From the NCBI RefSeq assembly GCF_029893355.1, contig NZ_JARZAI010000018.1, forward strand, positions 118,513 through 182,512: a stretch of DNA of 64,000 nucleotides, given 5' to 3'. Below, piece by piece: positions 1 through 8,411 of this stretch. The DNA is from Kitasatospora sp. MAA4. GTDB lineage: Bacteria > Actinomycetota > Actinomycetes > Streptomycetales > Streptomycetaceae. A program made the position numbers and the translations under genes. The first letter of the stretch is position 1; every line of letters starts with the position of its first letter. The notes under the pieces are model-generated. The model was not told where the DNA came from, made no database searches, and worked only from the letters and a program-made list of their open reading frames with translations.

Positions 1-13
1 TGTAGTTCCCGGC

Positions 14-1402
14 TCACGCCGGGACCGCCATGATGACCCGCCAGCCGCCGGGCCCGGCCGCCGGTCCGGCCTCGGCGCTGCCGCCGACCCGCTCGATCCG
101 CTCGCGCATCCCGCGCAGCCCGTTGCCCCCGCCGCCGGAGGCAGCCGACGGCGGTGCGCCGGCGCCCGGGCCGTTGGCGACCGTGACCAGGATGCCGTCC
201 GCACGGTAGTCCAGGACGATCTCGACGGCCGCGCCGAGCGCGTAGCGGGCCGCGTTGGTCAGCGCCTCCTGCACCCCGCGGTAGAGCGCGAAGCCGGCGT
301 CCGGGTCGCAGGGCCGCCGCGTGCCCAGCACCGAGAACCCGATGGCCAGTTCCAGATCGCGCCGGCTGCGCTCGACCAGCTGCGCCAGGTCGTCCAGCGC
401 TGGGAGCCGGTCGCCGCGCAGCGCGCCGACGGCCTGCCGGGCCTCGTTCAGCCCCTCCCGGGTCAGCTCGACGCTGCGGTCGATGACCCCTTGCAGCAGC
501 GCGGACACCTGCTCGCGCTCGCCCAGTCGGCGCGCGCCCTCCAGCTGGATCGACAGCGCCGACAGCGACTGCGCCAGCACGTCGTGCAGCTCGCGGGCGA
601 TCCGCGCCCGCTCGGCCCCGGCGGCGGCCCTGGTCTCGGCCTCCCGGGCGTCCTCCAGCTCGGCCAGCAGCAGTTCGGCGCGGGCCGAGCTCTCCCGGCT
701 GCGGCGCATCAGCTCGGCCGTGACGGCCAGCACCACGCAGAGCAGCACGGCCGCGGTGACGGACGCCACCGGGTTGTGGACGGTCAGCACGAGCACCACC
801 GCGAGCAGCGCCGTGGTCGTCCCGCCGATCACCACGGCCTGGCGGAACTCCAGCCAGATGAAGGTCAGCATCACCGCGGCGGAGACCGGGATGTCCCCGA
901 GTGCGGCCAATGGCGCCAGCGCGGAGACCCCGAGACCCGCGACCGAGACCAGCACGGCCAGCGCCTGCCGCCAGGCCGCGTCGGCGGGCCAGCGGCCGGC
1001 GGCTGCGAGGATCAGCGGGACGGCGTAGCAGGCCAGTCCGACGCTGAGGGCGAGTCCGGTGCCGGACAGGCCGGGGCGCGGGCTGCCGGTCCACGCGCAG
1101 AGCGCTATCACCGCGAGCATCAGCCAGGTGAGCGGGCGCAGCCGGTGGATCTGGCGCTCGTACCGCTCCTGGACGCGCAGCCTGGCGTCGGCCAGCCGGA
1201 CGCTGTCGCCGGCGGCGGGCTGCGCGGTGCCGACCGGGGTGGCGGGGGTCGGGGTGGCGATCGGTCCGGCCGGTGCGTGGGACCGGCCGGGGCCGTGGCC
1301 CGGCTGCTGCGCTGTGCTCGCCATGCTGTGCAGCATAGGGAGGCGGGAGCGGCCCCGGCCAGCCCGACCGGCCGCGGCGGCCCGGAGCATCGTGGTGTCC
1401 AT
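14..1402 (-). CDS. NarL-type sensor histidine kinase
   Basis: Membrane sensor kinase of the HisKA_3/HATPase_c type, which autophosphorylates on histidine and passes the phosphate to a LuxR-type response regulator. About six hydrophobic segments fill the N-terminal half. These are followed by a short coiled coil and the dimerisation box ARIARELHDVLAQSLSALS with the phospho-acceptor His in ELHD. The ATP-binding region has N-box NAARYA and a G-rich GNGLRGMRERI segment. I chose the ATG at 1402 (MDTTML), about 462 aa; the frame stays open to 1477 and internal ATGs at 1336 and 1324 are also possible. The partner response regulator is not visible and is probably just left of the window, downstream on the same strand. 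The signal sensed is unknown. Confidence 0.85.
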   Translation of the reverse strand: MDTTMLRAAAAGRAGRGRSRLPMLHSMASTAQQPGHGPGRSHAPAGPIATPTPATPVGTAQPAAGDSVRLADARLRVQERYERQIHRLRPLTWLMLAVIALCAWTGSPRPGLSGTGLALSVGLACYAVPLILAAAGRWPADAAWRQALAVLVSVAGLGVSALAPLAALGDIPVSAAVMLTFIWLEFRQAVVIGGTTTALLAVVLVLTVHNPVASVTAAVLLCVVLAVTAELMRRSRESSARAELLLAELEDAREAETRAAAGAERARIARELHDVLAQSLSALSIQLEGARRLGEREQVSALLQGVIDRSVELTREGLNEARQAVGALRGDRLPALDDLAQLVERSRRDLELAIGFSVLGTRRPCDPDAGFALYRGVQEALTNAARYALGAAVEIVLDYRADGILVTVANGPGAGAPPSAASGGGGNGLRGMRERIERVGGSAEAGPAAGPGGWRVIMAVPA

Positions 1403-1610
1403 GCCCCCAGGATCCTGCGGACCCTGCGTGACGGCGTCGACACAGGGGTTGAGCTGCGGGTTGACCCGCGCCGTCAACCCGTGGGTGGAGCCCGGCCGAA
1501 GCTTCCCATCCGACGCCGTTTCATGTCACCCTTCCCAAGCCCAGAACCACTCGCCCGAACCCGGCGTCGTACGGCTGGGCAGAACCTAAAGGACGCGTGG
1601 GGGTACACCC

Positions 1611-2270
1611 GTGAGCAGCGAGATCTACTTCACCAACAACCACCGGGACCTGTGCGAGCAGTACGGGACCGGTGCGGGCTTCCAGTTCGAGTTCAACTGC
1701 ACACGCTGCCAGGACACCTGGCGCTCGCCGTTCGAGCGGTTCACCACCGGTCGGGCGGCCGGCTGGGTCAGCAAGGGGGTGGGTGCGGCCTGGAGCATGC
1801 TGGGGGGCAACGGCGGCACCATCACCAGCGCCGCCGACGGCCTGGCCGGTGCGACCTGGGGCAGCTCGCGCGACGCCGCCTTCGAGCGGGCGATAGCCAA
1901 CGCGCAGGGGCACTTCCACCGCTGCGCCCGCTGCACCCAGCACGTCTGCGACAAGTGCTGGAACGGCGCCCAGGGCCTCTGCCTGGGGTGCGCGCCCGAC
2001 ACCGCCGCCGAGGCGGAGGTCGCTCGCCGGCGCGGCCTCAACGACGCGGTCAGCGAGCGCGCTTACTCCGCCGGGCAGCGCAACGCGCAGAGCTACGACG
2101 TGGAGACGCCGCGGCAGCTGGTCTGCCCGCAGTGCAGCCACGAGACGCACGGCTCGGCCTTCTGCCCCGGCTGCGGGTTCCGGCTCACCGACCCGGCCAA
2201 GTGCACGGGCTGCCAGGCGGTGGTGCCGGCCGGCGCCGCGTTCTGCCCGGGCTGCGGCACCCGGCAGTAG
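1611..2270 (+). CDS. Multi zinc-ribbon protein of unknown function
   Basis: Protein of 219 aa starting at GTG. It carries several Cys-pair knuckles: CTRC near residue 30, CARC and CDKC with CLGC around 104-128, then CPQC, CPGC, CTGC and CPGC in the last 50 residues. The C-terminal part is a double zinc ribbon of the DZR kind (CPQCSHETHGSAFCPGCG and a second copy). The middle contains a Gly/Ala-rich stretch that might contact a membrane. It is probably a structural or regulatory metal-binding protein. Nothing in the neighbours suggests a specific role, and no catalytic motif is seen. Confidence 0.75.
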   Translation: MSSEIYFTNNHRDLCEQYGTGAGFQFEFNCTRCQDTWRSPFERFTTGRAAGWVSKGVGAAWSMLGGNGGTITSAADGLAGATWGSSRDAAFERAIANAQGHFHRCARCTQHVCDKCWNGAQGLCLGCAPDTAAEAEVARRRGLNDAVSERAYSAGQRNAQSYDVETPRQLVCPQCSHETHGSAFCPGCGFRLTDPAKCTGCQAVVPAGAAFCPGCGTRQ

Positions 2271-2276
2271 GGCAGT

Positions 2277-3272
2277 TCAGAGGGTCTGTCCCGCGGTGAT
2301 GGTGACGTAGAGGTAGTCGTCCAGCACCTTCGCCAGCGGGACGCTCGGGCGGCCGACCGCCGCCGGCAACTCCCGCTCGCCGAGCCCGGACTCCGCCAGC
2401 ACCGCCCGGGCCCAGGCGCGGCCGCAGCGCAGATGCCGCGCGAAGGCCTCGCCGTCCCGGGCGCCGTGCAGGTGGACGGCGATCGCCGCATCCCAGGGCA
2501 TCACGGCGGCCGGGCGCAGCGCGTACAGGGCCTTGGCCGCGGCGGTCGGTCCGAGCGTGCGGGCGGACCGGCCGCCGGCGACCGGGACTGCGGCCAACTC
2601 GGCGTATCCGTCGGCCAGGTCCGTGATCTGATGGTCCGTCAATTTGGACAGCGGGACGGCCGGGAGGTGCGCGCCGCGGCGCTGCCACCAGGAGGCGAGG
2701 CCGGCCGAGAGCAGGTCCGGCTCACCCTCGCGCGGGTAACGGAGGCGGCAGCCCCAGGAGTTGAGCCAGCGGTGCAGCGCCTCGCGGTGCTCCGGGAGCG
2801 ACAGGTCGGGCGCGCCGGCGGTCGCCGCCGACCAGCGCTCCCAGCCCGCGTCCACGCTCCCGTACCCGTTGAAGACCTCGGCTGCGGCGCGCAGTTGGGC
2901 GAAGGACGGTCCGTCGGGCAACTCACCGTACTGGGCCGCCTCGTACGCGGCGGCGACCTTCTTCGGCACCACCATCCGCCAGGCGTCCGTGACGATCTCG
3001 CGCAGCTCGTCGGCGTCGAACGCCGCCATCCGAAGCTGGACCCAGTTGTAGCGCGCGTCGGAGGGCCGCGGCGGCAGGAACCTGTCCGGGTCGGACGCCA
3101 CCAGCGCGTCCCGCTCCTCCTTGGGGAAGGCGAACCCGAGGACGCTCTCGTCGCGGGAGAACCCCAGGTAGACGATCCGGCCGACCCGGAACTTCACCTG
3201 GTCCCGGATCAGGTGCTCCTCGGTGCGCGGCAGCGAGAGCGCCACCGCCCGGACGTCCGCGACCGTTCCCAT
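2277..3272 (-). CDS. MmcQ/YjbR-domain protein with extra helical C-terminal domain
   Basis: About 331 aa from the ATG at 3272 (MGTVADVRAVALSL). Residues 1-115 match the MmcQ/YjbR (CyaY-fold DNA-binding) pattern, with the typical phrases KFRVGRIVYLGF, RYNWVQLRMAAFD and ELREIVTDAWRMVVPK. The remaining 200 residues are a second, mostly helical domain with RTLGPTAAAKALYALRP followed by AVMPWDAAIAVHL. This loosely recalls HhH-GPD/OGG-like glycosylase folds, but I cannot confirm that. Normal MmcQ proteins are about 110-130 aa, so this is an unusual two-domain form. It is divergent from the MerR regulator gene at 3396, with 123 bp between them. The open frame upstream of 3272 is antisense to that gene and was not used. 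Confidence 0.8.
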   Translation of the reverse strand: MGTVADVRAVALSLPRTEEHLIRDQVKFRVGRIVYLGFSRDESVLGFAFPKEERDALVASDPDRFLPPRPSDARYNWVQLRMAAFDADELREIVTDAWRMVVPKKVAAAYEAAQYGELPDGPSFAQLRAAAEVFNGYGSVDAGWERWSAATAGAPDLSLPEHREALHRWLNSWGCRLRYPREGEPDLLSAGLASWWQRRGAHLPAVPLSKLTDHQITDLADGYAELAAVPVAGGRSARTLGPTAAAKALYALRPAAVMPWDAAIAVHLHGARDGEAFARHLRCGRAWARAVLAESGLGERELPAAVGRPSVPLAKVLDDYLYVTITAGQTL

Positions 3273-3395
3273 ACCGACTCCCCCAGTCCGCCCGGAAAAC
3301 CCTCGGCGGCCATGCTTCCACACTGGAGGCCGCGGCCCGGGCGCCCTAGGCTGTCGGCCACCGCCGATCACGGGTGGGAGAGGAGCACCGGGACC

Positions 3396-4076
3396 ATGCG
3401 CATCGGGGAACTGAGCAACCGGGCCGGCATTCCGGTGCCCACGATCAAGTACTACCTCCGCGAGGGCCTGCTCCCGGCCGGCGAGCTGACCAGCCCCAAC
3501 CAGGCGCAGTACGGCGAACGGCACCTCCACCGGCTGAAACTGGTCCGGGCGCTGCTGGACACCGGGGGCCTCTCGATCGCCTCGGCCCGATCCGTGCTGG
3601 CCTCGATCGACGCGCCCGACGTGTCGCTGCACGAGACCCTCGGCGTCGCCCAGCAGGCCGTCACCCCGCCGTCCAGCGGCTGCGCCGACCCGCGGTGGCA
3701 GCTGGCGCTGGCCGAGGCCGACGCCTGGGTGCGGCAGCGCGGCTGGCAGGTGCGGCCCGGCAGCCCCGCCGGCGCCGCGCTGGCCCACCTGCTGCTCACC
3801 CTGCGCGATCTGGGCCAGGACGAGCTGATAGGCCTGCTGGACGAGTACGCGACGGCCGCGGAACGCCTGGCGGCGGCCGAGTTGGCCGTACTGGGCAGCC
3901 GGACCGGCGACCCCGACCACCTGGTCGAGGGCGCGGTCCTGGGCACCGTGCTGGGCGACGCGCTGCTCGCCACGATGCACCGGCTGGCGTGCGAGGACGC
4001 CTCGCGGCGGGTGTTCGGGGGCGCGTCGGGAGCCTCGGATCAGGCTCAGACTCAGCCGTTGTCGCCGCTGCCGTAG
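3396..4076 (+). CDS. MerR family transcriptional regulator
   Basis: Regulator of 226 aa. The N-terminal winged HTH is canonical: MRIGELSNRAGIPVPTIKYYLREGLLPAG, then the YGERHLHRLKLVRAL wing. The C-terminal half is a helical effector domain without a clear Cys-rich metal site, so the signal is unknown. It starts at ATG 3396 with a purine-rich GGGAGAGGAG upstream. It is divergent from the MmcQ-type gene and its 3' end overlaps the convergent kinase gene by 25 bp. Confidence 0.88.
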   Translation: MRIGELSNRAGIPVPTIKYYLREGLLPAGELTSPNQAQYGERHLHRLKLVRALLDTGGLSIASARSVLASIDAPDVSLHETLGVAQQAVTPPSSGCADPRWQLALAEADAWVRQRGWQVRPGSPAGAALAHLLLTLRDLGQDELIGLLDEYATAAERLAAAELAVLGSRTGDPDHLVEGAVLGTVLGDALLATMHRLACEDASRRVFGGASGASDQAQTQPLSPLP

Positions 4077-5644
4077 CCGGAGTTGTCATATCCGGAGTTG
4101 TCGTAGCCGGAGTTGCTGCTGTTGCTGTTGTCCGTGGGTGCTGCCGGCGCGTTTCCGCCGCCCAGGGTGGTGATGATCGAGCTGAGCTGGCGCTGCCAGG
4201 AGGCTGCCGTACCGCCGTCCACGCCGTGCTTCTTCGACAGGTCGCGGACCTGGCGCTGGGCCGACTTGAGCTGCGTGATCGCCTCCGGCTGATGGCCGGC
4301 GGAGCAGGCCGCCGAGGCCGCGTCGAGGGTCTTCAGCAGCGCCGCCTGCCGGTCGGGCGGCAGCGGCTCCTGCGCGACCTCGTCCCGCAGCGCGGTGAGC
4401 GCGGCCGGCGGCGCCTGCCTGGCGGCGGAGGCAGACGGGGCGGGCGGGGGCGTGGAGGCGGGCGGGGTCGTCGGCGCCTGCTGAGCGGCGGTCGAGGCGG
4501 AGGCCGGGGGCTTGGCCGGCTGCGGGCTGCTGCTGGCCGGTCCGGAGAAGGCGAGGGCGGCCAGCAGCCCGGCGCCGGCCAGGCCCGCCACGCCGAGCCC
4601 CAGGGCGAGGCCGCGGCGCGATCTGCGCGGTACGGGTTCCTCGTCGAAGTGAGCCGGCAGCGGTGCCATCACGGAGGTGGGCGCACCGGCGGCGGGCCGG
4701 TACGGGGGCTGCGGAGGTGCGTCGTACCCCGGGAACGGCGTGGCGGGCAGGACGGTCGTCCGAGCGCCAACCGGGTCCGTGATCGGGCCGCTCAGCAGCT
4801 CTGACGTGCGGTCCTGCGCACCCGGCACCGGTATCGCGGCGAGCAGCTCGGCCCGGGCCATCGCCGCGTTCGCCGGGCGGTCCGCGGGCCGCTTGGCCAG
4901 CATCCGCAGCACCACCGCATCAAGCGCGGGCGGCACCTCGGGCCGGCGGAAGGCGGTTGGCGAGGCCTCCTCGGTCACCTGCTTGAACGCGATGCCGACC
5001 GGCGTCTCCGCGCTGAACGGCGGCTCGCCGGTGAGCATCTCCACCAGTACGCACCCCAGCGCGTACAGGTCGGTCCGGCCGTCCACCTCGGCCGCCGTGG
5101 CCTGCTCGGGCGAGAGGTAGGCGGCGGTGCCGAGCACGGAGGCGGTCTGGGTCAGCTGCTGGCCGGACGCGCTGGCCCGGGCGATGCCGAAGTCGACGAC
5201 CTTCACGCCGCCGTCGTCCGTGATCATGATGTTCCCGGGCTTGATGTCCCGGTGCACCAGCCCCGCCGTGTGCGCCACCTCCAGCGCCTCGCAGACCGCC
5301 GCCGCGATGCCCACCGCGCGCTCGACCGGCAGCCGTCCGCCCTCCGCCAGCAGCGAGCTGAGCGAGCGGCCGCGGATCAGCTCCATGACGATGTACGCCG
5401 AGCCCGCGTCCATGCCGGAGTCGAAGACCATGGCGATCCGCGGGTGCGCGAGCATCGCGGCGTGCTGCGCCTCGCGGCTGAACCGCTCGGCGAACCGCGG
5501 GTCCTCCGCCAGCCCGCCGTTGAGCACCTTGACCGCCACCGGCCGCCCGAGCACCCGGTCGACGCCGTGGTACACGGTGGCCATGCCGCCGACGCCCAGC
5601 GTGCCGACGAGTTCGTAGCGGCCGTTCAGCGCCCGTCCGATCAC
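4052..5644 (-). CDS. Ser/Thr protein kinase, PknB-like, membrane anchored
   Basis: Hanks-type kinase of about 530 aa. I place the start at GTG 5644 because GAGGAG lies 9 bp upstream and the protein then begins at GRALNGRYELVGTLGVGGM, the usual N-terminus. The P-loop LGVGGMATVYHG, VAVKVLNG lysine, VHRDIKPGNI loop, DFG and SPEQ segment are all present, so it should be active. The kinase domain (about 1-270) is followed by a Pro-rich linker, one transmembrane helix near residue 345 (LALGLGVAGLAGAGLLAALAF) and an extracytoplasmic region of about 160 aa. That region ends in short Asn/Gly/Tyr repeats (SGYDNSGYDNSGYGS). No PASTA repeats are visible. Its 3' end overlaps the convergent MerR gene. Confidence 0.92.
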   Translation of the reverse strand: MIGRALNGRYELVGTLGVGGMATVYHGVDRVLGRPVAVKVLNGGLAEDPRFAERFSREAQHAAMLAHPRIAMVFDSGMDAGSAYIVMELIRGRSLSSLLAEGGRLPVERAVGIAAAVCEALEVAHTAGLVHRDIKPGNIMITDDGGVKVVDFGIARASASGQQLTQTASVLGTAAYLSPEQATAAEVDGRTDLYALGCVLVEMLTGEPPFSAETPVGIAFKQVTEEASPTAFRRPEVPPALDAVVLRMLAKRPADRPANAAMARAELLAAIPVPGAQDRTSELLSGPITDPVGARTTVLPATPFPGYDAPPQPPYRPAAGAPTSVMAPLPAHFDEEPVPRRSRRGLALGLGVAGLAGAGLLAALAFSGPASSSPQPAKPPASASTAAQQAPTTPPASTPPPAPSASAARQAPPAALTALRDEVAQEPLPPDRQAALLKTLDAASAACSAGHQPEAITQLKSAQRQVRDLSKKHGVDGGTAASWQRQLSSIITTLGGGNAPAAPTDNSNSSNSGYDNSGYDNSGYGSGDNG

Positions 5645-5905
5645 GTGGTCCCGCTCCTCGTATTCCGTCGGCCAGTTCCGTCGGCCGGGCCTCGCCCCCG
5701 ACACCCGCGCCATGATCCGGCATGGCCCATGGCGCCCCGTCAGCGGGTCGCCGCCGAAGCCACCGAGAGCGCGGGGTCCCAGTGTTCGAACCGCCCCCGG
5801 CACAGCGGCGGCCCGGACCATCCTGCCGGACACCCCTGCGCCCTGCCCAGCCGCAACCGCAACCGCTCGGCGTCCAACTGCCTCTGTTCGGGGGAACCCG
5901 TTGAT

Positions 5906-5923
5906 GTACTGCCCGGGCAGTAC
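5906..5923. promoter_or_regulatory. Perfect 18-bp palindrome upstream of the Uma2 genes
   Basis: GTACTGCCCGGGCAGTAC is a perfect inverted repeat without spacer, 52 bp before the first Uma2 start. It could be an operator for a dimeric repressor or part of the promoter/leader. I see no other structure in the 331-bp gap 5645-5975 between the divergent kinase and Uma2 genes. Confidence 0.45.
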
Positions 5924-5975
5924 GCTGAGCCGAGAGCAGCATCAGGCCCGCGGAGCAGGTCCAGGGAGGTACGCC

Positions 5976-6542
5976 ATGACCGCCGAAATGGTCGCGCCGG
6001 CGTGGATGCACGCCCAGATCACCGCCGAGCAGTACGACTCCTGGTCCGAGGAGCAGTGCGCAGGCATCGAGATCGTGGACGGGATGATCGTCGTGAGCCC
6101 CAGTGCTTCCAAGAGGCACAATCGCCTCGCGCGCATCCTCGCGAACGCCCTGGACGCCGCCGCGGGCACCGAGTGGAACGCCGACACCGACTTCGACGTC
6201 CGCCTGCAGGACGTCCCGCTCAACAACCGCCGCCCCGATGTCGTCGTCTATCGCGCGGACACTATCGACGTCACACCGACGCGCCCCGAGCACGTGCTGC
6301 TGGTGGTGGAGGTCGTCTCACCCGGCTCGGAGACCACCGACCGGATCGTGAAGGTGGAGCAGTACGCCAGGGCCGGGATCCCGTTCTACTGGCGGATCGA
6401 GCAGTCCGCCACCCGCGTTCCGCTGGTGTACACCTACGTGCTCGATCCGGCGGACAACACCTACCGCGACGGCCCGATGTTCACGGGGACGGTGAAGGCG
6501 GTCGTGCCCTTCCCGGCAGAGATCGACCTCAGCCTGAGCTGA
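5976..6542 (+). CDS. Uma2 family (DUF820) restriction-endonuclease-like protein
   Basis: 188-aa protein of the PD-(D/E)XK nuclease superfamily. Typical Uma2 features are the N-terminal EQYDSWSEEQCAGIEIVDGMIVVSP, the RRPDVVVYRAD strand with the metal-binding Asp, and LLVVEVVSPGSETTDR with the catalytic Glu. The Lys expected after the Glu is replaced or displaced, as is common in the family. Start ATG 5976 has AGGGAGGT upstream. It is followed after 20 bp by a second, diverged Uma2 gene. The cellular role of Uma2 proteins is not established. Confidence 0.88.
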   Translation: MTAEMVAPAWMHAQITAEQYDSWSEEQCAGIEIVDGMIVVSPSASKRHNRLARILANALDAAAGTEWNADTDFDVRLQDVPLNNRRPDVVVYRADTIDVTPTRPEHVLLVVEVVSPGSETTDRIVKVEQYARAGIPFYWRIEQSATRVPLVYTYVLDPADNTYRDGPMFTGTVKAVVPFPAEIDLSLS

Positions 6543-6562
6543 CCCTCCATGGAGACCCACCC

Positions 6563-7132
6563 ATGCTGGCTGAGGAGTTCGAGGAGCTTGCACGCGTCGC
6601 TCCCCGCGCCGTCGAGGGCCTGCGCCTTGAGTTCCTCAACGGGAGGCTCGGGGTCAAGCAGCAGCCGGACGGCAACCACGGCTGCATCATGGAGTGGCTG
6701 ACCCGAAGCTGTCTCCGGTCCCGGCCCGAACTGTGGTTGCACCGGCAGGGGTTGAAGGTCCAGGCGGCTCGCACTGGCCGCGCCCTCCCCGACGGCGCGC
6801 TCGCCCATGCTGATGCCTTCGTCGGCCACGGGGAATGGGCCGACAGCGACGAGGTGCTGATGGTCGTCGAGGTCACCTCCTACGACTCCGACACCAACCA
6901 GCGCGACCGCGTGGAGAAGCCCCGGGCGTACGCCGAGACCAACATCCCCGTCTACCTGCTGATCGACCGGGACGCCTGCGAGATCACCGTCCGCAGCCAA
7001 CCGGGCGGCGTCCGGTACGAGTGGACCCAGACCCTCCCGTTCGGCCGGACGGTCAGTCTGCCCAGCCCTGTCAGCGTCACCCTGGACACTGAGCCGCTGA
7101 AGAACTGGGCCACTGCCACACTGAAGGCATGA
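6563..7132 (+). CDS. Second Uma2 family (DUF820) nuclease-like protein
   Basis: 189 aa, only distantly similar to its upstream neighbour. It keeps the family pattern: FEELARVAPRAVEGLRLEFLNGRL at the start, DGALAHADAFV, then LMVVEVTSYDSDTNQRDRVEKP with the catalytic Glu, and IPVYLLIDRD. Its stop codon overlaps the start of the aac(2') gene (ATGA), so the two are probably translationally coupled. The function is unknown. Confidence 0.88.
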   Translation: MLAEEFEELARVAPRAVEGLRLEFLNGRLGVKQQPDGNHGCIMEWLTRSCLRSRPELWLHRQGLKVQAARTGRALPDGALAHADAFVGHGEWADSDEVLMVVEVTSYDSDTNQRDRVEKPRAYAETNIPVYLLIDRDACEITVRSQPGGVRYEWTQTLPFGRTVSLPSPVSVTLDTEPLKNWATATLKA

Positions 7133-7659
7133 TCGAGCTGCAGATCGCTCACACCGCGGATCTGGACACCGCCGCGCTCGGTGCGGCGCGCGCCCTGCTC
7201 TACGACGTCTTCGACGACATGACCGACCCCGACTGGGAGCACGCGCTGGGCGGCGTGCACGCGCTGGTATGGGAGAGCGGCGAGGTCGTCGGGCACGCGT
7301 CGGTGATTCAGCGGCGGCTGCTGCACGGCGGACGGGCGCTGCGTGCGGGCTACGTCGAGGGCGTCGGCGTGCGGGCGGACCGGCGCGGGCGAGGGCACGG
7401 CGCCGCCATGATGCAGGCGCTGGAGCGGATGATCCGGCGCGCGTACGACCTGGGCGCGCTCGGCGCCGCCGACGCGGCCGGCGACTTCTACGCGGCGCGC
7501 GGCTGGCAGCTCTGGCAGGGCCCGACCTCGGCCCTCACCCCAGAGGGTGTGGTGCGCACGGCGGAGGAGGACGGCTACATCTACGTCCTCCCGGGCAGCG
7601 CCCCGCTGGACCTGTCCGGCGAGCTCACCTGCGACTGGCGCGACGGCGACTGCTGGTAG
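7129..7659 (+). CDS. aac(2')-I: Aminoglycoside 2'-N-acetyltransferase, AAC(2')-I type
   Basis: GNAT-fold enzyme of 176 aa that would transfer acetyl from acetyl-CoA to the 2'-amino group of aminoglycosides. The sequence follows the mycobacterial AAC(2')-I proteins over its whole length: DWEHALGGVHALVW, HASVIQRRLLHGG, GYVEGVGVRADRRGRG (acetyl-CoA binding), YAARGWQLWQGPTSAL and the C-terminal ELTCDWRDGDCW. The assignment rests on recalled family sequences. It starts inside the stop of the Uma2 gene. Such chromosomal enzymes may confer low-level resistance or have a cell-wall related substrate. No aminoglycoside biosynthesis genes are in the window. Confidence 0.88.
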   Translation: MIELQIAHTADLDTAALGAARALLYDVFDDMTDPDWEHALGGVHALVWESGEVVGHASVIQRRLLHGGRALRAGYVEGVGVRADRRGRGHGAAMMQALERMIRRAYDLGALGAADAAGDFYAARGWQLWQGPTSALTPEGVVRTAEEDGYIYVLPGSAPLDLSGELTCDWRDGDCW

Positions 7660-7740
7660 CCGGCCGGACGATGCACAACTCCCCCTCGGGAACACCGGAT
7701 TGAACTCCCACCGAGGATCGGCCAGGAGGACGCGACAGGC

Positions 7741-8142
7741 GTGCGCATGCCGAAGGGCGACATCGAGGTCTGGCAGCTCTCCGAGCTGCTCGGCGACGAT
7801 TACTCGCGCCCGGCGGAGCGGGAGTTGTGCCTGCGGCTGATCCGCGATCTGCTGAGCGAGGGTGCCCAGGCGGGGGATCTGAGCGCGGACCCGGACCACC
7901 CGTTCGTGCCGTGGGAGTCGACTGCCGCCGGTTCTCTGGTCCGGATCCGAGCGAAGCTGGAAGCGCTGGGAAGTCGCCCGATTCCGGGGACGTCTGCTGG
8001 TTCTCGGCGGACTGACCGGCCGCCGGCCTCACGCGGCCGCTGCCGCACTGGCGACATGCCCAACGGCAGGGCTGTCCTACTGGACGCGCCCCGCCGTTGG
8101 CACGGGTCGGTTGGGTTAGTGGCCAAATGCTGTGTGAGGTAA
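7741..8142 (+). CDS. Small hypothetical protein, probably frameshifted near 7970
   Basis: GTG 7741 has CAGGAGGA 10 bp upstream. The first 75 residues (IEVWQLSELLGDDYSRPAERELC, LIRDLLSEGAQAGDL) read like a real, compact actinobacterial protein. After about codon 77 the frame turns into low-complexity Arg/Pro/Ser sequence until the stop at 8142. In the +2 frame the sequence after GGGAAG (about 7970) reads KSPDSGDVCWFSAD and stops at 8015, which looks like a natural end of such a protein. I infer a one-base deletion in the gene or in the sequence. The function is unknown. Confidence 0.5.
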   Translation: MRMPKGDIEVWQLSELLGDDYSRPAERELCLRLIRDLLSEGAQAGDLSADPDHPFVPWESTAAGSLVRIRAKLEALGSRPIPGTSAGSRRTDRPPASRGRCRTGDMPNGRAVLLDAPRRWHGSVGLVAKCCVR

Positions 8143-8341
8143 GGGAGTTGTGAGATCAATGTCGGAGTAGATGTGCTTCTGCGGCGCTGTGGCCGCTCCT
8201 CGTGCAGTTTGCTCGACCGAGCTGATGGTCAACCCGACCGGTTGGCGGGCCATTTGGCTTGGCTGCTGGACGGCGCAGCAGCGAGGCGCGAGCGCCGACG
8301 ATCACCCGCAGGCATGCCCTGTCCTGGCGCCGGCGGACGGC

Positions 8342-8386
8342 CCGGGGCCCCTGCGGTGGCGTGGATCGCCGCTGCAGGGGCCCCGG
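8342..8386 (-). terminator. Hairpin terminator of the secreted beta-helix gene
   Basis: Perfect 13-bp stem CCGGGGCCCCTGC / GCAGGGGCCCCGG with an inner GGCG/CGCC pairing in the 19-nt loop. It lies 26 bp beyond the stop of the minus-strand gene ending at 8412. There is no T-run, as is usual in actinomycetes. The rest of 8143-8411 holds no gene I can support. Confidence 0.65.
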
Positions 8387-8411
8387 TGGTGTGTCGGGTA
8401 CCGCTGGTGGG

